A stretch of DNA of 64,000 bases. Source: Pogonophryne albipinna. Taxonomy: Eukaryota > Chordata > Actinopteri > Perciformes > Artedidraconidae. A model generated the notes under the pieces. The model had not been told where the DNA came from. It did no database searches and saw only the letters and a list, made by a program, of their open reading frames with translations. Below, in pieces: positions 1 through 15,200 of this stretch. The stretch spans positions 15,914,925 to 15,978,924 of the forward strand of contig CM053253.1 in NCBI GenBank assembly GCA_028583405.1, in the 5' to 3' direction. The translations under genes and the position numbers were made by a program. The number at the start of each line of letters is the position of its first letter. The stretch's first letter is position 1.

Positions 1-1100
1 TTGTCCACCGGTCACTAGAGACAGATGTCTCATGTTGAGCAATATTTTTCACAACAAAAACACATCCAGTCTAATTTAGCAGAATGTGCACACATGACTG
101 AAGCACTGAATATACATTTTGTCTTTTGCTTGCTGAATAGAATCTTTACTCATTGTAAATAAAAATGTTCAATTTCTTCTGTACAATTTTTACTCAACCT
201 GGTGAGTATTGAACCAAACAAATTAAATAAAAAATAGTACTACATTTGTTTCCTTAACCATATTTGGTATTGAAATAGGAAGGATTAAGCCGTACATTAA
301 ATAATGTAATGTTGCCTTGCTTTACAGTTTCCCCCATCTGGCAACTGTAAAGTAATGTAATGGAAATGTGAAAGGTACTTCAAGCTTGGCATTATATTCC
401 TTTCTGATTCAAGAGCTGTGACGCTTGGTCAGGGTCCTTTGGCATGCAGTTGTGACGCGCCGAGTCTCCTTCAGCTTCATAAACCGACGCAAAGAGCAAT
501 GTGAGCGTCCATTCCCATTGGATAACGGAGGATTTTACACCCGGAAGTAAGTATTCTCCTTACTGTTTTGTATTGTTGCCCTTCGATTCGGAGAAACAAA
601 TATTTTATTAGAGTTTAGGATGGCCGAAGACACTACACTACCCAGAGTTCTCAGCTATCGTTCCGCTTAGCTCGACAAACCCCGTGATTAGTCCTCAAGC
701 TCTGTGATTGGTTGACCTCCAACTGCATTCCATATGGAAAAAAACGTTTCGTAAAAGATAAAATGATACTTTATTCAGCAGTGCTTGCTTTACTCTTTGA
801 AAGTCATCACATCAATGCATTGTAATAAATGGTTTGGCTGCATTAAATATTACACATCTGTCATAGTTCTTTATTTATCTACAGAGATCGGGAATCAGAA
901 TAGACCGGAAACTATTATTTTACCGTTCTGTTTTAATTTCACAATAAAGTTAGTAGTAATAATTTGTTTTGATATTATTGTTTTGTATTATATATTTTTG
1001 TTAACACTGTAAACTTGACAGCTTTTTAACCCGCACCTCCTACTGGTTAAAGCACGTTATTACACATTTAGAGTAATTGCAAAGCAGGAAGATTGTGTTG

Positions 1101-1195
1101 CTTTTTAATGACTGTTTTAAAATGCCTTTTTTTTAATGTCTTTCATTTTTGTAAAGCACTTTTGAATGTGTTATATTTGATGAAAACTTTTAAAT
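1101..1195 (+). repeat. Relic of an L2-type LINE 3' tail
   Basis: The stretch TTTTTAATGACTGTTTT followed by AATGTCTTTCATTTTTGTAA matches the tail of the L2 relic at 31583-31680 almost base for base, so it is the same family. No coding part remains here. Confidence 0.5.
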
Positions 1196-1489
1196 AATAG
1201 AGTACATACAAAATAGTGGGAAAGTAGAAGGTCAATTATATAAACATAGAATAGAAAATATCAAGAAGATACTGTAAGTGATCTCTACAATAAAACTGTT
1301 TAGTGCCTGATAGGAGGATGTGCAAAACAGACAAACTAATAAGGCTAATGGTCTTCTTTTAAATAAGAAAAAAGTTTTGGGGGTATCTACAGATAAATAT
1401 TAAGCCTGACAAAGTACTTACCGTCTAATATATTGCATGGTTTGTTTTGGAACTTGACAATCAACTTTCCTGCAATGTTAACTATGTTG

Positions 1490-2320
1490 AAGCACTTATT
1501 TTTTTACTATGCAAGGACAAGTACTTGAAGTGGTTACCTGTTATAAATACCTAGGTATCTGGCTTGATGATTGTCTTACTTTTAAACTTCATGTCAATAA
1601 CCTGCTTAAAAAGCTGAGGGTTAGACTAGGTTTCTTTTTTAGAAACAAGTCCTGTTTCTCGCTTGAGGCCAGGAAAAGGCTAGTCACTGTGACCTTTTTA
1701 CCTGTGCTGGACTATGGTGATTTGTTGTATATGAATGCACCTGCCTATTGCCTGAACAAGTTAGATGCCGCCTATCACAGCGCACTGAGATTTGTCACAA
1801 ATTGTAAAGCACTTACTCATCACTGTACCCTGTATGCCAAGGCAGGTTTGCATTACTTACTGTAAAGAGGCTCAGTCATTGGTACACGTTTATTTATAAA
1901 GCTTTGTTGGGTAATCTCCTGTATTATATCTGCTCTCTGATAACACAGAAAGTTGCAAGCAGCTATTGTCTGAGATCGCATGATGTAGTATTGTTAGATG
2001 TGCCAAGAGCAAGGACTGTCTTAGGTAAGACAGCTTTTATGTGCGCAGCTCCACTTGCTTGGAACAATCTTCAGCAAGAATTGAAACTGAGCAATCTCAT
2101 TCCTCTGCATGTTTTTAAAGCTAGGCTAAATGAAATGCTCGTTGACACTATGGGCACTTGTAAATGTCTATAACTGTATCCTGTAAATATAATGTATGAT
2201 GTCCTTTATTGTTTTATGTTTCATGTGGAACCTATATGCCTTAGGTCTCCCTTGAAAAAGAGATCTATGATCTCAATGGGACCAATCTGATTAAATAAAG
2301 GTTTGAAATGAAATGAAAAA
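1490..2320 (+). mobile_element. LINE 3' fragment (CR1/L2/Rex-type reverse transcriptase, broken)
   Basis: Frame 1509-1865 encodes a reverse-transcriptase C-terminal region with YKYLGIWLDD, FFFRNKSCFSLEARKRL and LDYGDLLYMNAP. The sequence continues in another frame at 1904-2173 (SWNxLQQELKL-like AWNNLQQELKL), so a frameshift lies near 1865-1900. The copy is 5'-truncated; the catalytic YxDD part is absent. The 3' UTR ends in GATCTCAATGGGACC and a GAAAT-type terminal repeat near 2310. The same tail recurs in reverse at 61430-61531. It lies at the centre of the fold-back element. Confidence 0.8.
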
Positions 2321-4362
2321 TGAAAATTTCCGGGTCACTACCGGAGGACCGAGGAGTCGAGGAGGGGAAATGTAAGAATTGAGAAGCCTCTAGAGTGCTT
2401 CTGTGCCTCCTGTCATCATTAATCGACGTCTCTTTAAAATTACCGCTCAGAGGAGAGGAGTTCTCATTTCTGTAACCGCCTGCTGCTTCCACTCCTCTCT
2501 CCTCAGTTCCACTCCTCCGCTCGCATCTCCTGTGGGCGGGACTAAGTCTCGAGGATAGAGGTCGAGGATAGGAGTCGAGGAGGGGAAATTATTTATTAAT
2601 ATCTAATAATAAAATAATACAATTCAATAACGTGCTTTAACCACCAGGTGTCCCTTTCTATCAGCTGTGCACCGTTATGGTGTAAATACAGCCTATCTAC
2701 CAATTGGATCAAATATAAAAGTCAGCCGAATTAGTGTTGATATTGCAAGGAGACTTATTGTGCGAAAAGAAATGTAAGATGCTGTTTAATTGCTTATATA
2801 TTTATGATCCACGTCACGTATTCAGTTTTGGCGGCAGTTCTCCTGTTTGTCTAGAAGTCTTCTCAGCAGGGCTCTATAAATAGAGAACTACGGCAGATAT
2901 GTAATATTTAATGCAGCTGAACCGTGTATTACAATGTCGTTATGTGATGACTTTCAAAGAGAAAAGCAAGCACACTCGGAATAAAGTATTATTTTATTTT
3001 TAAAAAATGTTTTCAGATTTCACATCACATAAACACCAAATCCCAGCATGCATTAAAAACCATCCAATCATCGAGCTGAGGATCTTGCCTATGTCTGTTT
3101 CCGGTTCCACATCCACACACATCGATTTAATACATTAATGTAGCCTTTGTTTCTGCTAAAAGAGGTGTCGACCAGCTGGGGCAACAAGAAAATCGGCGTA
3201 ATCGAGTGTGACTATTAAAAAATAAATCATTACGTCGGGGTAGCATTTGCTTGGCATTTCCGGTTATTTCTCCACTGGTTAACATGGGTTAACAATACCG
3301 TGTAACTGTCACGTTTGAAGGGACGAAATCGTGACATCTTCACGTCTCCCAGCATGGTAAATCGTCACATGTTCACGTCTTGCCGTGATACCGGGTTGAG
3401 GAGAATACTTACTTCCGGGTGTAAAATCTTCCGTTATCCAATGGGAATGAACGCTCACATTGCTCTTTGCGTCGGTTTATGAAGCTGAAGGAGACTCGGC
3501 GCGTCACGACTGCACGCCAAAGGACCCTGACCAAGCGTCGCTATTGGACTATCAGGGAGTGAGACTGTGTTGCCGTGGTAACGACGGAATCTTCTTCTGG
3601 TTTATTGTTGTTATAATAAAAATGATTATTATTACTATTAAACAAAAAGCATTTGAAATACAGTCAGTAGCCATTGTCATTCCAATGTGCGGGGAGTGGT
3701 TTTCACCATCATTATCATCATTATATATTTTTTTAAATGACTAATATTGGCCTACAATAAAGGGGACATGATCAAATAGGAATATAATTATCTTTTAAAT
3801 AACGTTAACTAAAGGGAACAGTCTATTTGACACAGCTGAAGCTCTGGCCTTCCTTAAAAACTAACTAATTTAATAAAAATCACAGTTGTATTAAACACAA
3901 TGCACTGTTTTTTGAGAACAAAAATGTGTAACTAATGCACCATAATACATTCCGACGAAAAATAAAAATTATTATGAATACAAATAAAATAAAAGAAGCC
4001 TCCCGTGAGTTACTACAAGCTATAAAGTAGATTTAAAAAACGTTTTATAGAATAAAAGCTCACTGCGGGCGGCACTCAAATTGGTGCTGTGGGAACCAAC
4101 ACACGGGCATCGGTCACGAGGACGTCCCGCACAAACATACGTGGACGTACTCAAGAATGACGTAGGAGCACAAAGTACCAATGAACTGGCCAGATGTATG
4201 GAGAACCGGGATGACTGGAAGCAACGATGGAGGGCTCGTCTGAGGACGACCTAGAGAGAGCGGGACGTTGTAGAAATGCGTGTGTGCACCACGGCAAAGG
4301 AGCCTCATTCACTTTACATTGGGGTTGTTTCCGTGGTGCAGACACGTACATTTGCAAAGTCT

Positions 4363-4412
4363 GTGACTCCACCACGTACTGTGGTGTTAAGGAGTCGTGG
4401 TGGTGGAGTCAC
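4363..4412. repeat. 13-bp inverted repeat
   Basis: GTGACTCCACCAC (4363-4375) and GTGGTGGAGTCAC (4400-4412) are perfect inverted copies with a 24-nt loop, just beyond the 3' side of the antisense LINE fragment. No function is evident. Confidence 0.6.
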
Positions 4413-5150
4413 GTATTCTGGTGAGACCAGGTTGCAACAGACTGGTAGAAAATCTCATCTTGCTGCACACGTTGAAGGATCAGCTTCCTCCGAAAATAGA
4501 GTCTGCTCATCCCCTTCTTGTACACAGCGTCAGTGTTGATCCTCCAGTTCAGTCCATTGTCCAAGTGCACTCCCAGGTACTTGTAGTCCTCCACAACAGC
4601 CACATCCTCTCCTAGAATGCACAGGGGCAGAGGAGACGTCCTCTTTCTCCTGAAATCAATGACCATCTCTCTGGTCTTGGCCACATTCAGAAGCAGATGG
4701 TTTCTTCCAGTCCACTCTACAAAATCACCCATCAGCGCTCTGTACTCCTCCTCCCGTCCATCCCTTATACACCCTACCACTGCAGAGTCATCCGAAAACT
4801 TCTGCAGGTGGCATGACTGAGTTGAATTGAAAGTCAGAGGTGTATAAGGTGAACAGGAAGGGAGACAGCACAGTCCCCTGTGGGGCTCCTATACTACCAA
4901 CCACCACATCAGAAAGCACACTGCCCAGCCGGACGTACTGTGGTCTGTCTGTGAGGTAGTTGGTAATCCAGGAGATGGTGGACGAGTTTATCCTCATAGC
5001 CTGCAGCTTGTCACTCAGTAGCCGAGGCTGGATCGTGTTGAATGCGCTGGAGAAATCAAAAAGGCGATTCTCACAGTGCAACCCGAACGTATTATCTAAC
5101 GACAGCACCAACAGTCCCTGACACTGCGCCAGTGAACGCAAACGTTTTCC
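4409..5150 (-). mobile_element. Antisense LINE reverse-transcriptase fragment with frameshift
   Basis: On the minus strand, 5141-4788 encodes DFSSAFNTIQPRLLSDKL, then APQGTVLSPFLFTLYTSDF. The catalytic FSDDS box then appears in another frame (about 4800), followed by NVAKTREMVIDFRRKR and YKYLGVHLDNGLNW at 4780-4409. These are reverse-transcriptase blocks of the CR1/L2/Rex1 group. A frameshift near 4815 just before the FSDD box and missing ends make it inactive. Assignment to Rex1 rather than L2 is uncertain. Confidence 0.8.
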
Positions 5151-5313
5151 GGAGTGTCACCTCTCCGGACTAGCTCTGCTGCCCTCCTGCCGAACACACA
5201 GCAGAAGATTCTTCTCTGTAGTTGCTTCCGACATTTCTCTTTTATTGTTTTATTTTTTATTATATGTCTCTTTTAATTCTGTAAGATATTTTTATTTTAA
5301 GAGAAGTACTTAA

Positions 5314-6417
5314 AGGTAGGGTAGGTAAGAATGGAGAAACCAGCTCGAGTGAGCTAGAATTTGAAAGTACACAACTGAAAAAAATCTGCCCCTTCCTTCA
5401 GACTTCGGCCCAATCCCAAACCACTCCCTCGACCCTACCCCTCCGTGATGTAGTGAACTCCGTCTGTAGCCACACTCACAGCTCAACGAGGCTCCCTCCT
5501 GTCAGATGGAGGGAGTAAATACAGCAGCAAGCTTTGGGACGGCCTCCCCTCTCTCCGGCAGAAACAGGAAATGCCGTAACTGTATGTAACAACGGTTTCA
5601 AATCAGCATCTCTTAGACAAAAAGTTTAAATGAATAACTCAAATAAAACTCCAAACATCTTTCATTGTGTTTCAAAGCTCTTTTAGTTTTAAACCTGATG
5701 TTTATAAGCTTCTTAGTTTTTGCAACGGTCTGTAAATATACACAACTTTATAATAAAATGCACACATTTACCTTTTTCTAGACTAAACACAGGTATGATC
5801 CTAAGTTAAAAACATATGAGGTTATCATGAGGTTGTTAACATCGCAATTTATCAGTGGATGTTTGCTGGAACTGTTTGTAAACAGCGTGTTTCCTGACGG
5901 ACACACACAGCGTGACTCCGGTCAGGTAGAGACCGGTCTCAAGTCAGCACCGCTGCAGATTCGCTGTTTGAGGGCTTGATAGCCCACTCCCCCCCCACAC
6001 CCTCCACACTCGTTGCTTTGGAACAGCCCTCAATATGGCGGACCCTCCGCGTGAACGCGCAAACGGAGGGGTAGGGTGTAGGGGTAGGGTGTAGGGGGCG
6101 GTTTGGGAATGAGCCTTCCTTACAGAGCCCCTCCTCCAACACACACATGAACGCGCACATGACCAATGAGGGCACGAGATAGGTTTGTGCACGAGATGGA
6201 AGGCTGACAGGCACGTAGGCCATCCAATTATCTGCCGCGGGCCGAGGCAGATAATTGGACTTGCTTTTTACAGCGCCACGGCTTCCACAGATGAAATATT
6301 TGTAGGCCTATATATTTATTGTCAAAGCATTTAATTTATTCATTGCTATCGGGATGTTAAGAGCATTCCATGGAATATAACAAAAAGTGTTTCTGAAGTG
6401 AATTACCTACCCTACCT
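5314..6417. mobile_element. 1.1-kb TTAA-flanked non-autonomous DNA transposon
   Basis: AGGTAGGGTAGGTAA at 5314-5328 is perfectly inverted at 6403-6417, and each end is abutted by TTAA (5310-5313 and 6418-6421). TTAA duplications are the hallmark of piggyBac and Kolobok elements. A second inverted pair lies inside: GGCCCAATCCCAAACC with ACCCTACCCCTCCG near 5407-5445, and its inverted counterpart near 6064-6115. No transposase is encoded. The superfamily is inferred from the target duplication alone. Confidence 0.7.
6223..6259. repeat. Perfect 14-bp palindromic hairpin
   Basis: TCCAATTATCTGCC and GGCAGATAATTGGA are perfect inverted copies around a 9-nt GC-rich loop, inside the TTAA-flanked element. 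This could be the junction of two nested short inverted-repeat elements or a structural part of the transposon. Confidence 0.75.
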
Positions 6418-6422
6418 TTAAG

Positions 6423-8671
<2,249 letters not shown>

Positions 8672-8922
8672 GCTGACCCTGCATCTTTCCACACATCCGC
8701 TAGCTGCATCACTTCCATGTCCCTTCTGCGACCACCATATGTATCACTCTCTTTTACTTCCCATCTTATTTCACCCCACATCACCCATGTACACTCCGAA
8801 CTGCTAGGACAACAGAATTTCTAAACAACCTACGTTCACTGACAACATTTTTATACATCCAAGTATCCTGGCTGTAAGTCACATCCTGTTGTGATCACAT
8901 TTGGAATATGATGTTTACAGTG

Positions 8923-9220
8923 CATGGCATGTGGTTCAGTCTGTAGGGACTTGGACTTTGGACCGAAAGGCCGCCGGTTCACGTCCAGTGACAGATGGAC
9001 TGGTACTGGAGAGGAGCCAGTTCACCTCCTGGTGCCTTTGAGCAAGGCACTGGCGCCGGCTAAACTGCCTCTCCACTCTGGATCCTCTCGATGTGCATTT
9101 GCATGTTTGCATATATATATATAATTGTGTGTGTATTTGTATGTACTGTATAACGAAAAATGCATGTGCATGTATATAATAACGAGTGAAAAACTGAATT
9201 TCAATAAAGGTCTTTCTTCT
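8923..9220 (+). mobile_element. tRNA-derived SINE
   Basis: A polymerase III A-box-like TGGTTCAGTCTGTAGGGAC is followed about 35 bp later by a B-box-like GGTTCACGTCC, in the arrangement of a tRNA-derived SINE head. The body includes TTTGAGCAAGGCACT, a phrase common in teleost SINEs, and the 3' part ends near AATAAAGGTCTTTCTTCTTC. Family not assigned. Confidence 0.6.
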
Positions 9221-9224
9221 TCTA

Positions 9225-12200
9225 GTCATCATGTTCCTGTGTTCCTTATATTATTCAGGTGTGGGATCAGGGACATCGAAATCTGGATAAGGCATTTATA
9301 TTTCATGCTGCAAGTATATTTAGGTAGTGGGTATTTAACAGTTTGATAGATGCTGTTTGAATAAAGAAGATGTTAATGAAAAGAATGAGTCTGTGTGTAG
9401 TCCTCATTTTGCATCTTACAACTAGCTAAGAGTTCTACGAGCAACAAGCATCAGCGTTTGATGAAGCTGAGGTGCGTCTACAACATGTTTCTCAAAATGT
9501 TCCTAAATACTAGATTATAAAACTACAACATTTGTAGCTGATCAAATCTAACATTATCAAAGTAGTATAAAAGGAGGTCCCTTAGTTTCCAAAATCACGG
9601 AAAATTATATCTTTATTCTGGAAATTAGGTCTGTATTTAAATGTTTGCACCATCATTTTAAGACATATTTTGTATCCACTACTACAGTATGTAAAGATAA
9701 CTCAAATGAAACGACAAAGTAATCCACATTAAAACATGCCCCATTGGCTATTCTTTATGTTCTCTGATATCCTCATTGCCATTCATCACCACAACTTTCA
9801 TTTATCCTCGTTTCTAAATCCTGTTAACGAGATACAATACATCAAACAGTTAATCCAGCACCAGTGATATGATGTAAAGACAAAGTAGATAAAAGCTGAG
9901 AGGCAGACTTTTCTGAAACACATAAATGCCTTCTGCCTGCTCTCGTGCAGTCTGGAGAAAGTATCCTCGTATTATTATGCTATAGTGAATTGATGAGGCT
10001 TCCAGCTGTCGTATGGCCTGCATGTTTATCCCCCTGAAGAGATTTAAATAGTTTCTACCCCAGGCTGTTATACCTTCAGCCTCGAGATAAGGCCATGCCT
10101 GGTGCTTATCTCTCTACATGTCCATCCTGGCATCCTCATATTCATTTTAGCTCCTCAACCGCACTGCAGACATGAAACATGTGCAGATTACTTGTGAAGG
10201 AGAACGAAGGGCATGCATAAGAGAGAACTTTGGAGCAAGAGAACATTTCTGGGTATCAGCATAGATGGTAAGGGATTATGGATTAATTCACTTTGTTTCA
10301 TTATTGTTAATGGCTAATAATGAGTTTGTGTAATTTTAAAAAGCGCATGTTGATGTCAAAATGCTTTAAAAACGTTTTTATGCAGGACACAGAGCAGTTG
10401 TGTTGTAGATTTAAAATGTCGACAGTCTTTTACAGTTTGGGGACTTTTAAAATGTCATCAAACAATGTAGCCTCAAGTCCAAATTCAAAGTTTGCATTTA
10501 GCCAAGAAAGCCAAACTCCAATCTATGGAGCCATGTTTTTACAATTTGGTTTGCATAATGTTGTAGCACATGTAGGAAAAACACGGTAAAAAATACTGGC
10601 CAAAAGTTACATGCAATTCCTGTACTTGACAGTGTGTGCTGTAAAGAGGCGTAACAATGTGAAAAGGTAGACATAATAAAGGAGAGAGCAAGATGTTAAC
10701 ATTGGTTTGCAAATGTTCATAAAGACAGTCATTCAACATGGATGTATTTTGGTCACTAACACTGAATGTAAAATAAACCTGCTGTGTTATTTCAGCCCTT
10801 TAGTCTTTTTTAAGTAAAAATTACATTTAAATATACTTGTTTTGCAGTGTGATATGTAATGGGATTTTTAATAAAAAGCACAGATGTAAATAATACAGTT
10901 ATTGTGCATGCTGACTCACAGTCACACTGTCAAGGCTTACTGGGACATTTGAATATAGCGGAGCCATTGTTGATGTAATTGGTAACACCTGTGCTTCTCC
11001 TGCTTTGACAAGTCCAAATGTCTGGTGTACAATTTCCTTAGAAACATGTTTTACTCTCTCTCTCTTAGGCCGTATCCTGCTGCTTCCCCATCGCTAGGAG
11101 GTTTTGTGTCCAAAAGGAGTCCTACACCTCATTGGACCAGCTCACCTGCAGTGTACTTGCTGAGCATGACCGCCAGTCATACAAGGCTGCCTCTGTAATG
11201 GCTGGCCAATCATTTTATTTCATTTTTATTTGTCCCGCTCATGGTACGCACAACCCAATGTACAATAATTGCCAACAAAACATGTCTCTACCAAAACACC
11301 ATTGAGCGAAAAGGAGCAGGGAGAAGAAAACAATCTTATATGACCTGCCCCTTTCTAAAAAAAATAATAAATAGAAATAGATGGTCTGCCCTTCATAATA
11401 AAAAAATTCACAGCCAAACTTAACTGTATCTTAGGATACTCAGAGAAACACAACAATACTTATTTCCCACTTGACGGTTAACGGAAAGAAACCAATAATG
11501 ATGCTGAGCTGAGTCTCTTTACCTGGAACAAATACAGGTCTGATCCACCAAGCACCCAAGCAACTGCCGATCGGCCACAAGGCAATCTTCAGACTATCAC
11601 TCTTCTAAATCCTATGCAGTGAAAAACGTAGTGAAGCAGACCAGCAGGGACAGAAGATAGAGATTCCAATAAAGTAATATTGCAAAAAATATATAATAAT
11701 ATTGACACTTAATGCAGTCAATCAGTCATAGTTTGAACAGGCCTATTGATTTGTAAACAGTCATAACAACAATAAAAACTAGAATTATAATTAAAAATGA
11801 CTTATTGATCAGGGCATTCAATTTACAGTTTGCCTGCAGCTATTTCTGTGTGTGTAGTGCTTACATTGACTGATTGTGTGTTTGTGTCCGGACTGTTTAT
11901 TATTGCCAGAACTAGAACAGCCATGTCTAATTTATAGATGTTATTCTCCTGTAAGTATTTCAAAAGCAACAGTGATTACCACAGTGTTTGTATCTGGCTG
12001 TAAGCTTCTGAATGCAGTTTCATGTTCACACAAGACTGCAATTTCTCAGCTCAAACCAAGTTGCTGGATTAAACACCAAGCTGGTAAAATGTTCAAAACC
12101 CACCAAGGGAGCGGAGATGTAAAGAGTTAAAAACAAACAAAGCCTGATGCAACACCATCTGTTATCTCACCTTTTAGAAAGGTTCATCGAGACAGCTGCA

Positions 12201-15200
12201 AATTACTACAAACACATTTAAAACTGCATGACTGTTTGCCAAGTCTCATCTGCATCTATTAAATGGTTCAATCAAAAATAAAGGTGAGATGTAAAATATT
12301 CATCTGCTATATCCCAGGTGTTTGGTACAGTTTGTTTGTTAGAAAAAGTTAGTTATATCCCAACAGAATGAATTGTGAAGTTATAACTTACATATGCTTG
12401 ATGAATTAAAGGATAAAACAACATTTAGTGTCTCAGTAAGAGGTTCTGTCACAATAAGCCAATTTTAAATGTAAAATACATGAATATACCTGCATACATA
12501 CATTGAAAGGCAAAACGTTGGCCTTTCCTTATTCCTCCTTTACTTGATGATAATGATAATGTTTGACGGGTTAAATGAAGAGTTAATTATTTGTTTCACT
12601 ACATTTATTTTGTCCATGTTCTTTCTATTTTAAGTTCTAGTAAGCACTGATTGGTACACATTTAAGCAATTCTGGATGGTGAGGAAATACACACACAGAT
12701 AACATTCCTTAAGTTAAGCAACACTACATGTTTGTATGAAACATTCTACACAATTGAAATTAATAATAACCAAGTTATCTGACTGTGGGTGATTGTATCC
12801 TCCTAAATGTCAGTTGTTGATGGAATAAGATACTGTTATTTTCTGGAAGATTTCAGCTGAAGCGATTTCAAATAATATATTGACTCTTGATCTTAAACTT
12901 TAGATTAACATCTTGTCCAAGAAGGAATCATTGTAAAATATGTAAGAAATGCTTCTGGTGTAAGAGATCCAGGCGACCATTGATCTGTTTTCATGCTCCA
13001 TGACTCCAGATATAAGTCCAACTGGAGTCCCACATCCTGGCATATCCCTCCTCCTCCTGCCGATACCTTTCATGCTTTTCTCACTCGACCACACTATTAC
13101 CTGGCTACCCTTACTCTTTTGCTCACTCTCCCTTATATCGTTCTCTTCCCATCTCGGCCCCTTTCGCTGTCACAGCATGCCCCACTCTCTGTCCACACAT
13201 CTGTCCGCTCAGCCTTTCTTAGCTCTTTTGCTGACTTCTTCCATTGATCTTCATCTCCTCCCAGTTCCCCCGTTGTCTCAGATCCCGTCTTACCCACCAT
13301 TTTCCTTAAATCACATTTCCACTCTGCATTTCATCCTTCTCATCATTTTTCCTCAGTTCATTTCATCAATCTCTCTCGCACTTCTCAAAATCAACCCACT
13401 AGTCTCGCTCTCCCTATAGATTCATAAACATATACACACTCACTAACTCACTAACGCACGCACGCGCACGCACGCACACACGCACACACCTACTCTGGCT
13501 CTTGTGTTCACACACACTGATCCCCTAACACTTCAAGGCTTTACACTCTGGTGTGTCCCAGAGGGGAGGACTAACATAGCACATATTTCTCCCCTAGCAC
13601 TTACATAACATACATCTTATATAACCAATTACAAACATTTGTTTTTCCTTTAGAAAAAACTGTCACCATAATTAGTGTAATGTTCAAAAGATCAAAACCT
13701 CTATCCGCCTGTGCCACTGTGTGCAACTAAGAGAGTGCCTAAATGAATGTATTGACAATATGGCTGATTCCATATTCTATATTATTCTATAAGGTTTTTT
13801 TCATGATATATGTGACTTCTTCCCTAGATCATTGGTGGAAATTCCCCTAACTGAGCTGAGGAAAAGGGGGAATTGAAGACGAATTGTATAGATATTAATC
13901 TTCCTGTCATACACCACCATATGTACTGTATACATTGTGTTTGCGCACATAGGCAGACACATGGGCATATGTTGTTTTATACCAGTGCAACAAATCTAAA
14001 AATGTAATCAGATTCAACCTCCTGGAACGAAACGACCCACTGCATCTTGATGCAGAAAATGTGTTGCCTTTTCTCTTTCTGAGCAGTGAGCTTTGGGGTG
14101 CTGAAGTACATTAAGGGAGATGAGCTGATCACACAGCCTGTCAAACAGAACAGGAGATCAATATGTCAGCAAGAATTATAAAAAGAGGAAAGAAGAAGGT
14201 GCCTGTGTGCTTGTTTCTGTGCGCTTTTGCAGGTTTGCACGTATTTTTGTTGTGACAGCATAAATAAAAAATGTTCGAAGTTCTGTTCTACTTTTCAAGG
14301 GCCTTGTTTTTTTTGCCTTTTAAAGCAGCTTTTTATCCCAAAACTTTTGTCAGTTCAAGCATCATGTCCCCATGCTCTTAGTTGTTATGCTGCCTTCAAG
14401 TGGACACTGAAATGAAGGCAACAATGGGGAGAAAGGTAAATGAGCTGCTTTACATTTTACAATCCTTCCAAGGAGGATTTCATTTTCATTCTGCCAGAGT
14501 TCATGGGTTAGTGTGCAATTTAAAATATACTCTAAGTATAAGTCTGACAGTGAATGGAGGTAAGTCCAAGTTTGAATCCCAGTGACCAATAGCAGTGTGA
14601 CACTGACATTCTCTAATTTCATTGGTCCAGCCTCTAATCTGCACAGAACTACTGAAGTGACTTGCCCTAAACGGGAGGCACGGTAAGTGTTTTATCATCA
14701 ACAAAAAAATCCAGTATAGTTTCATTCTTGTGTTTAGGATTAGGGGAATCCCTTCTCACCCACACCCACACAGTCACAAACACACACAGTCACAAACACA
14801 CACCCACACCAACATCTTTATGACGTCATTTGGTTGACACCCTTATGTAAGCTTGGTTACAAATATATTTAATCAGTACACAAACCAAAATGTACTGAAA
14901 AAATATACTCATATATATAACTAAAGGAAAGAAAAAATGTATTCGACATTATGACATTAAAAGGGGCCACCTATACAGTGGTATTTGTCAAATGTAAGCA
15001 ACTGTAGGTTTTTTATTTTATTTATTGATAGCGCAAATACTGTACATAAGTTGAACAAGCTGTTTTGCTCTGAAGTACAGTGTGCTATTTAAGAGCAAGA
15101 AGAGCAAGAAGAGCGTCCTAACACACCGGCCAGAGCTGAGAATGCCAGTACAATTGTATTAATACAGCGTAAACCTGATTATTTTGAATAACTAATAACC

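Larger units (their letters stand above)
420..3539. mobile_element. 3.1-kb fold-back element with long interrupted inverted arms
   Basis: Positions 420-560 and 3399-3539 are near-identical in inverted orientation, starting GACGCTTGGTCAGGGTCC at each outer end. Further inward the inverted match resumes at about 755-830 versus 2930-2995 and about 1030-1060 versus 2625-2660, so the arms are long but broken by unrelated inserts. The centre carries a LINE fragment and GA-rich GTCGAGGAGGGGAAAT motifs occurring twice (near 2356 and 2575). No transposase frame is visible and no target duplication was found, so the superfamily is unknown. It is likely a non-autonomous DNA transposon or fold-back element that later received a LINE. 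Confidence 0.65.

Noticed and set aside
13000..13419. 139-codon Ser/Leu/Pro-rich open frame
   Set aside because: It arises from CT-rich sequence with overlapping alternative frames; no family signature.
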